Assembly: GCF_900094595.1 (NCBI RefSeq) | Contig: NZ_FMAD01000002.1 | Coordinates: forward strand, 496,001-560,000 | Length of the DNA stretch: 64,000 bases | Direction of reading: 5' to 3' | Source: Cupriavidus alkaliphilus | Lineage (GTDB): Bacteria > Pseudomonadota > Gammaproteobacteria > Burkholderiales > Burkholderiaceae | Shown: piece after piece, positions 59,913 to 64,000 of the stretch | How positions within the stretch are numbered: position 1 is the stretch's first letter | How the letters are laid out: the number at the start of each line of letters is the position of its first letter | Notes under the pieces: model-generated | Told to the model about the DNA's origin: nothing | What the model saw: only the letters and a program-made list of their open reading frames with translations | Databases searched by the model: none | Program-made: the position numbers and the translations under genes

Positions 59913-60860
59913 ATGAACAAGACCGTCATTCCGCAGGAGCAGATCCGGCAGTCCCATATCCTGGTGGTCGGCGACATGATGCTGGACCGCTATTGGTTCG
60001 GCGACGTCGAGCGCATTTCGCCCGAAGCACCGGTGCCGGTGGTGCAGGTCAAACGCAGCGACGAGCGCCTGGGCGGTGCCGCCAACGTGGCCCGCAACGC
60101 CGCGGCGCTGGGCGCGCGCGTGGGCATGCTGGGCGTGGTCGGCGACGACGAGCCGGCGCGCACGCTCGAGGCCCTGCTGGCCGAGAGCCACGTGCAGCCC
60201 TACCTGCACCGCGATGCCAAGATCAACACCACCATCAAGCTGCGCGTGGTGGCGCACCAGCAGCAGCTGCTGCGTGTGGACTTCGAAAACGCGCCGGCGC
60301 ACGAAGTGCTGCTCGCGGTACAGGACCGCTTCCAGGGCCTGGTCAACGATTACCAGGTGCTGGTGTTGTCCGACTACGGCAAGGGCGGGCTGACCCATGT
60401 CACGCGCATGATCGATGCCGGCCGCGCCGCCGGCCGCAAGGTGCTGGTCGACCCCAAGGGTGACGACTACTCGCGCTACCGCGGCGCCACGCTGATCACC
60501 CCCAACCGCGCCGAGATGCGCGCCGTGGTCGGCGCCTGGAAGACCGAGGCCGACCTGACCATCCGCGCGCAGAACCTGCGCCGCGCGCTGCAGCTCGAGG
60601 CGCTGCTGCTGACGCGCTCGGAAGAGGGCATGACGCTCTATACCGAAGCCGAAGTGCTGCACGTCTCGGCCCAGGCGCGCGAGGTCTATGATGTATCCGG
60701 TGCGGGCGACACCGTGATCGCCACGCTCGCCACCATGATGGGTGCCGGCGTGCCGCTCAAGGAAGCCGTGCAGCATGCCAATCGCGCCGGCGGCATCGTG
60801 GTCGGCAAGCTGGGCACCGCCGTCGTCACTTATCCCGAATTGTTCGGCGCCGCAGCCTGA
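59913..60860 (+). CDS. rfaE1: D-glycero-beta-D-manno-heptose-7-phosphate kinase
   Basis: A ribokinase-type (PfkB) sugar kinase of 315 residues that phosphorylates heptose 7-phosphate for LPS core synthesis. It has ILVVGDMMLDRYWFG near the N-terminus, GGAANVARNAAALGA, and the PfkB signature DVSGAGDTVIATLATMM at the C-terminus. It is the kinase domain only, with no cytidylyl/adenylyltransferase half, so the nucleotidyl transfer must be done by a separate RfaE2. The start follows AAGGAT. It precedes hldD. Confidence 0.94.
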   Translation: MNKTVIPQEQIRQSHILVVGDMMLDRYWFGDVERISPEAPVPVVQVKRSDERLGGAANVARNAAALGARVGMLGVVGDDEPARTLEALLAESHVQPYLHRDAKINTTIKLRVVAHQQQLLRVDFENAPAHEVLLAVQDRFQGLVNDYQVLVLSDYGKGGLTHVTRMIDAGRAAGRKVLVDPKGDDYSRYRGATLITPNRAEMRAVVGAWKTEADLTIRAQNLRRALQLEALLLTRSEEGMTLYTEAEVLHVSAQAREVYDVSGAGDTVIATLATMMGAGVPLKEAVQHANRAGGIVVGKLGTAVVTYPELFGAAA

Positions 60861-60887
60861 GGCGCGGCGCCCCATCCTGATCCGACC

Positions 60888-61883
60888 ATGACCATCATCG
60901 TCACCGGTGCCGCGGGTTTTATCGGCAGCAATCTCGTCAAGGGCCTGAACGAACGCGGCGAGACCCATGTCATCGCCGTCGACAACCTGACCCGCGCCGA
61001 CAAGTTCCACAACCTGGTCGACTGCGAGATCTCCGATTACCTGGACAAGCAGGACTTCCTCGCGCGCTTTGCCCGCGGCGAGTTCGGCAAGGTCCGCGCG
61101 GTGTTCCATGAAGGCGCCTGCTCCGACACCATGGAGACGGACGGCCGCTACATGATGGAGAACAACTACCGCTACACGCTGTCGCTGATGGAGAGCTGCC
61201 TGGAGCAGGGCACGCAGTTCCTCTACGCATCGTCGGCGGCGACCTACGGCGCCTCGCAGGTGTTCCGCGAAGACCGCGAGTTCGAGCGTCCGCTCAACGT
61301 GTACGGCTACTCCAAGTTCCTGTTCGACCAGATCGTGCGGCGCCGGCTGCCGTCGGCGCTGTCGCAGATCGTCGGCTTCCGCTACTTCAACGTGTACGGG
61401 CCGCGCGAAACGCACAAGGGCCGCATGGCCTCGGTGGCGTTCCACAACTTCAACCAGTTCCGCGCCGACGGCACGGTGAAGCTGTTCGGCGAATACGGTG
61501 GCTATGGCCCAGGCATGCAGAGCCGCGACTTCATCTCGGTCGAGGACGTGGTCAAGGTCAACCTGTTCTTCTTCGACCATCCGGAGAAGTCCGGCATCTT
61601 CAACCTGGGCACCGGTCGCGCCCAGCCGTTCAACGACATCGCCGCCACCGTGGTCAACACGCTGCGCGAAGCCGAAGGCAAGCCGCCGCTGTCGCTGGAC
61701 GACCTGGTGCAGGAAGGGCTGATCGAGTACGTCAAGTTTCCGGACGCACTGCGCGGCAAGTACCAGTGCTTCACGCAGTCGGATGTGTCCAAGCTGCGCG
61801 GCGCCGGCTACGGCGAGCGCTTCCTGACCGTCGAGGAAGGCGTGGCGCGCTACTGCCGCTGGCTGCTCGAGCGCAACGGCTGA
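60888..61883 (+). CDS. hldD: ADP-L-glycero-D-manno-heptose 6-epimerase
   Basis: The last heptose precursor step, epimerising ADP-heptose for LPS inner core. The 331-residue short-chain dehydrogenase-like enzyme has [18 protein letters not shown], the active-site SSAATYG and YGYSK, and the characteristic ending region. It follows rfaE1 by 27 bases and is likely in the same operon. No strong Shine-Dalgarno. Confidence 0.96.
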   Translation: MTIIVTGAAGFIGSNLVKGLNERGETHVIAVDNLTRADKFHNLVDCEISDYLDKQDFLARFARGEFGKVRAVFHEGACSDTMETDGRYMMENNYRYTLSLMESCLEQGTQFLYASSAATYGASQVFREDREFERPLNVYGYSKFLFDQIVRRRLPSALSQIVGFRYFNVYGPRETHKGRMASVAFHNFNQFRADGTVKLFGEYGGYGPGMQSRDFISVEDVVKVNLFFFDHPEKSGIFNLGTGRAQPFNDIAATVVNTLREAEGKPPLSLDDLVQEGLIEYVKFPDALRGKYQCFTQSDVSKLRGAGYGERFLTVEEGVARYCRWLLERNG

Positions 61884-62048
61884 ACCCCGCATCGCCCCTG
61901 CCTTGCGCCGGCTGACACGCTTTCGTGCGGCCGGTGTCAACTTTTGTTGCCGCATGCGCCGCCCTCGCGGTGCGCCCCTATCCTGACCTGACCTCGCCGC
62001 CCCGGCGGGGGTGGTACCTCAGACCATCCACAGGAAAGGAGAGCCTTC

Positions 62049-62441
62049 ATGGCCATGCACTGGATCCGGCAACTTGCCCGGCGTTTTTCCCTGATCTCCC
62101 TCGCGGCAACCTTGTGCCTGCTTGCCGGCGGCACCGCCCGTGCCGCGGTCGACGTCAACACCGCCGACGAGGCCGCGCTGACCGCGGTCAAGGGCGTAGG
62201 ACCGGCCACGGCCCGCCACATCGTCGAAGAGCGCAACAAGCGCGGGCCGTACAAGGACGCCGCCGACCTGGCCGAGCGCGTCAGCGGCATCGGGCCGAAG
62301 TCCGTGGCCAGGCTGCAGGATGCCGGCCTGACCATCGCCGGCAAGGGCGCGTCCACCGCCGCGCCATCCGCTGCGCCGGCCACGCCGGCGCCCGCCAAGG
62401 GGGCCAAGGCGACGCCTGCACCGGCAAAGCCGGCCCGCTAG
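62049..62441 (+). CDS. ComEA-family helix-hairpin-helix DNA-binding protein
   Basis: A 130-residue exported protein with a signal peptide (ending GGTARA), a helix-hairpin-helix pair (about 34-98: VDVNTADEAALTAVKGVGPA, RVSGIGPKSVARLQDAGL), and an Ala/Pro/Lys-rich tail. It resembles the periplasmic DNA receptor ComEA, which pulls transforming DNA across the outer membrane. No other competence genes are nearby, so DNA uptake is inference. A start at 62049 is used; 62055 is possible. Confidence 0.88.
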   Translation: MAMHWIRQLARRFSLISLAATLCLLAGGTARAAVDVNTADEAALTAVKGVGPATARHIVEERNKRGPYKDAADLAERVSGIGPKSVARLQDAGLTIAGKGASTAAPSAAPATPAPAKGAKATPAPAKPAR

Positions 62442-62678
62442 CGCTGTCCGCGCTGCCCTGTGCCCGGTCGTGCTGCGGCCGGGTGCGCTGTTGCTGGTAT
62501 GCGTTGTGCTAAAGCTTGCCGGCTTCGCAGCCCCCGTGGCGGCGGAGTATCATGCGGACGCCGCGCAGGCAGGACCTGCCGCGCGGCTGCCGAGCGGCAT
62601 TCCACAACCCAACAACCAGGCACAAGCGCGGCGGCCGCCGATCCGGAGGCCAGCCCGGACCACAGGGAGCAAGACAAT

Positions 62679-63980
62679 ATGGCGAATGGCGAGGACGCGG
62701 GATTCCTGCCGCAATGGCGGCTCAAGACCGAGGGCGTAATCGGCCCCGATGAGCGGCTGCCCGCGGGGCAGACACTGCTGGCCGGGATCCAGCACGTGGT
62801 GGCGATGTTCGGCTCGACCGCCATCGCGCCGATTCTGATGGGCTTCAACCCGAATATCGCCATCCTGTTTTCCGGCATCGGCACGCTGATCTTCTTTCTG
62901 TGCGTGCGCGGCCGGGTGCCCAGCTACCTGGGCTCCAGCTTTGCCTTCATTGCGGTGGTGATCGCCGCCACCGGCTATGCCGGCAGCGGCCCCAACCTCA
63001 ATATCCCGGTGGCGCTGGGCGGCATCATTGCCGCCGGCGCGCTGTACACCGTGATCGGCCTGGTGGTGCAGGCGGCGGGCTACGCCTGGGTGGAAAAGCT
63101 GATGCCGCCGGTGGTGACCGGCGCGATCGTCGCGGCGATCGGGCTGAACCTGGCCCCGGTGGCGGTCAAGGCGGTCAGCGGCGCGGCGCTCGATACCTGG
63201 GTGGGGTTGCTGACCGTGGTCGCGGTGGGGCTGGTCGCGGTGCGCGCGCCCGGCATGATCGGCCGCCTGCCGGTGCTGATCGGCGGCCTGGCCGGCTATG
63301 TTGCCTACTACCTGGGCACCAATGTGATGGGGTTGGGCAAGCCGATCGATTTCTCCGGCGTGGCCGCCGCCAGCTGGTTCGGCCTGCCGGCGTTCACCGC
63401 GCCGACGTTCGAGCTGGGCGCCATGCTGCTGATCGCGCCGGTGGCGATCGTGCTGGTGGCCGAGAACCTCGGCCATATCAAGGCCATCGGCGTAATGACC
63501 GGCCGCAATCTGGATCCGTACATCGGCCGCGCCTTTATCGGCGACGGCATCGCCACCATGCTGTCGGCCAGCGGCGGCGGCACCGGCGTGACCACCTATG
63601 CCGAGAACATGGGGGTGATGGCGGTCACCAAGATCTATTCGACGCTGATCTTCGTGGTGGCGGCCGCCGTGGCCATCCTGCTGGGCTTCTCGCCCAAGTT
63701 CGGCGCCCTGATCCTGACCATCCCGGGGCCGGTGATCGGCGGCCTGACCATCGTCGTGTTCGGCCTCATCGCCGCCACCGCGGGCCGCATCTGGGTGCAG
63801 AACCATGTGGATTTCTCCAGCTCGCGCAACCTGATCACGGTGGGCGCCACGCTGACGGTGGCGGCCGGCGACCTGACGCTGAAGCTGGGCGGCATGACGC
63901 TGGGCGGCATCGGCACCGCCACCTTCGGCTGCATCCTGCTGTATCACCTGCTGGGCGAAGGCAACCGCGAGGAAGGCTGA
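62679..63980 (+). CDS. Uracil/xanthine permease (NCS2 family)
   Basis: A proton-coupled nucleobase importer of 433 residues with about 14 helices. Family motifs include VVAMFGSTAIAPILMGFNPN at the N-terminus, the central AENLGHIKAIGVMTGRNLDP and SGGGTGVTTYAENMGVMAVT. UraA (uracil) is the closest type known to me, but substrate specificity is inferred. The start ATG follows CAGGGAG. The frame is open further upstream and overlaps an unsupported short frame. It ends 20 bases before the window edge; the following gene is outside the window. Confidence 0.9.
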   Translation: MANGEDAGFLPQWRLKTEGVIGPDERLPAGQTLLAGIQHVVAMFGSTAIAPILMGFNPNIAILFSGIGTLIFFLCVRGRVPSYLGSSFAFIAVVIAATGYAGSGPNLNIPVALGGIIAAGALYTVIGLVVQAAGYAWVEKLMPPVVTGAIVAAIGLNLAPVAVKAVSGAALDTWVGLLTVVAVGLVAVRAPGMIGRLPVLIGGLAGYVAYYLGTNVMGLGKPIDFSGVAAASWFGLPAFTAPTFELGAMLLIAPVAIVLVAENLGHIKAIGVMTGRNLDPYIGRAFIGDGIATMLSASGGGTGVTTYAENMGVMAVTKIYSTLIFVVAAAVAILLGFSPKFGALILTIPGPVIGGLTIVVFGLIAATAGRIWVQNHVDFSSSRNLITVGATLTVAAGDLTLKLGGMTLGGIGTATFGCILLYHLLGEGNREEG

Positions 63981-64000
63981 GCCACGGCGGTGCCGGCGGG

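Noticed and set aside
62470-62739. An 89-codon GTG frame with a signal-peptide-like start before the permease
   Set aside because: There is no ribosome site, it overlaps the permease start in another frame, and its C-terminal half is low-complexity Arg-rich.

Overview
The window is 64 kb of a GC-rich beta-proteobacterial chromosome, almost certainly Cupriavidus (Burkholderiaceae) and close to C. necator/R. eutropha. Three things point there: the multifunctional alcohol dehydrogenase at 11812-12912 closely matches the R. eutropha enzyme as I remember it, the tmRNA tag reads ANDERYALAA, and two cyanophycin synthetases lie in tandem. The species call is from memory of family sequences, not from a search. 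I see no prophage, IS element, CRISPR array or rRNA operon; most of the window is housekeeping DNA with a few accessory stretches.

Layout. 0-8 kb: ppa, a cytochrome b561, a GNAT-like protein, nadE, glnB, a TRIC-type channel, an Smr protein and trxB. 8-21.5 kb: a ftsK-lolA ... rarA-serS-tRNA-Ser(CGA) backbone, with a block between lolA and rarA that holds a small lipoprotein, adh, an I78-type inhibitor gene broken by an in-frame TAG, and a ferric-iron ABC transporter whose three genes are scattered over both strands. 21.7-30.2 kb: a DUF1653-HD fusion protein overlapping a PAP2 phosphatase, a CorC-like protein, a LysR regulator divergent from a D-amino-acid dehydrogenase, and glutamate-type and cystine-type ABC components without an ATPase gene. 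30.4-38.7 kb: the cyanophycin locus, with two CphA synthetases on the minus strand divergent from a zinc-ribbon ABC exporter and its overlapping DUF1854 partner. 38.7-43.4 kb: an unknown acidic protein, an orphan fimbrial adhesin, tmRNA (ssrA), gph-ubiG and an OmpA-family protein. 43.7-53.2 kb: gyrA, a DUF2059 protein and the serine/aromatic series serC-pheA-hisC-tyrA-aroA. 53.2-64 kb: a small DUF2061 protein under a near-perfect Fur box, cmk-rpsA-ihfB, lapA-lapB, ugd-rfaE1-hldD (envelope sugar precursors), a ComEA-like protein and a uracil/xanthine permease.

How genes work together. serC-pheA-hisC-tyrA-aroA-cmk-rpsA is a classic proteobacterial superoperon order linking amino-acid synthesis to nucleotide supply and translation. 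lapA/lapB, ugd, rfaE1 and hldD all serve LPS or capsule assembly. The cyanophycin locus is the best candidate for an under-described system: polymer synthesis next to an unusual half-size exporter whose substrate is unknown.

Limits: translations, motifs and palindromes were read by eye. Promoters are mostly supported only by the -10 element, and starts without a clear Shine-Dalgarno are flagged.
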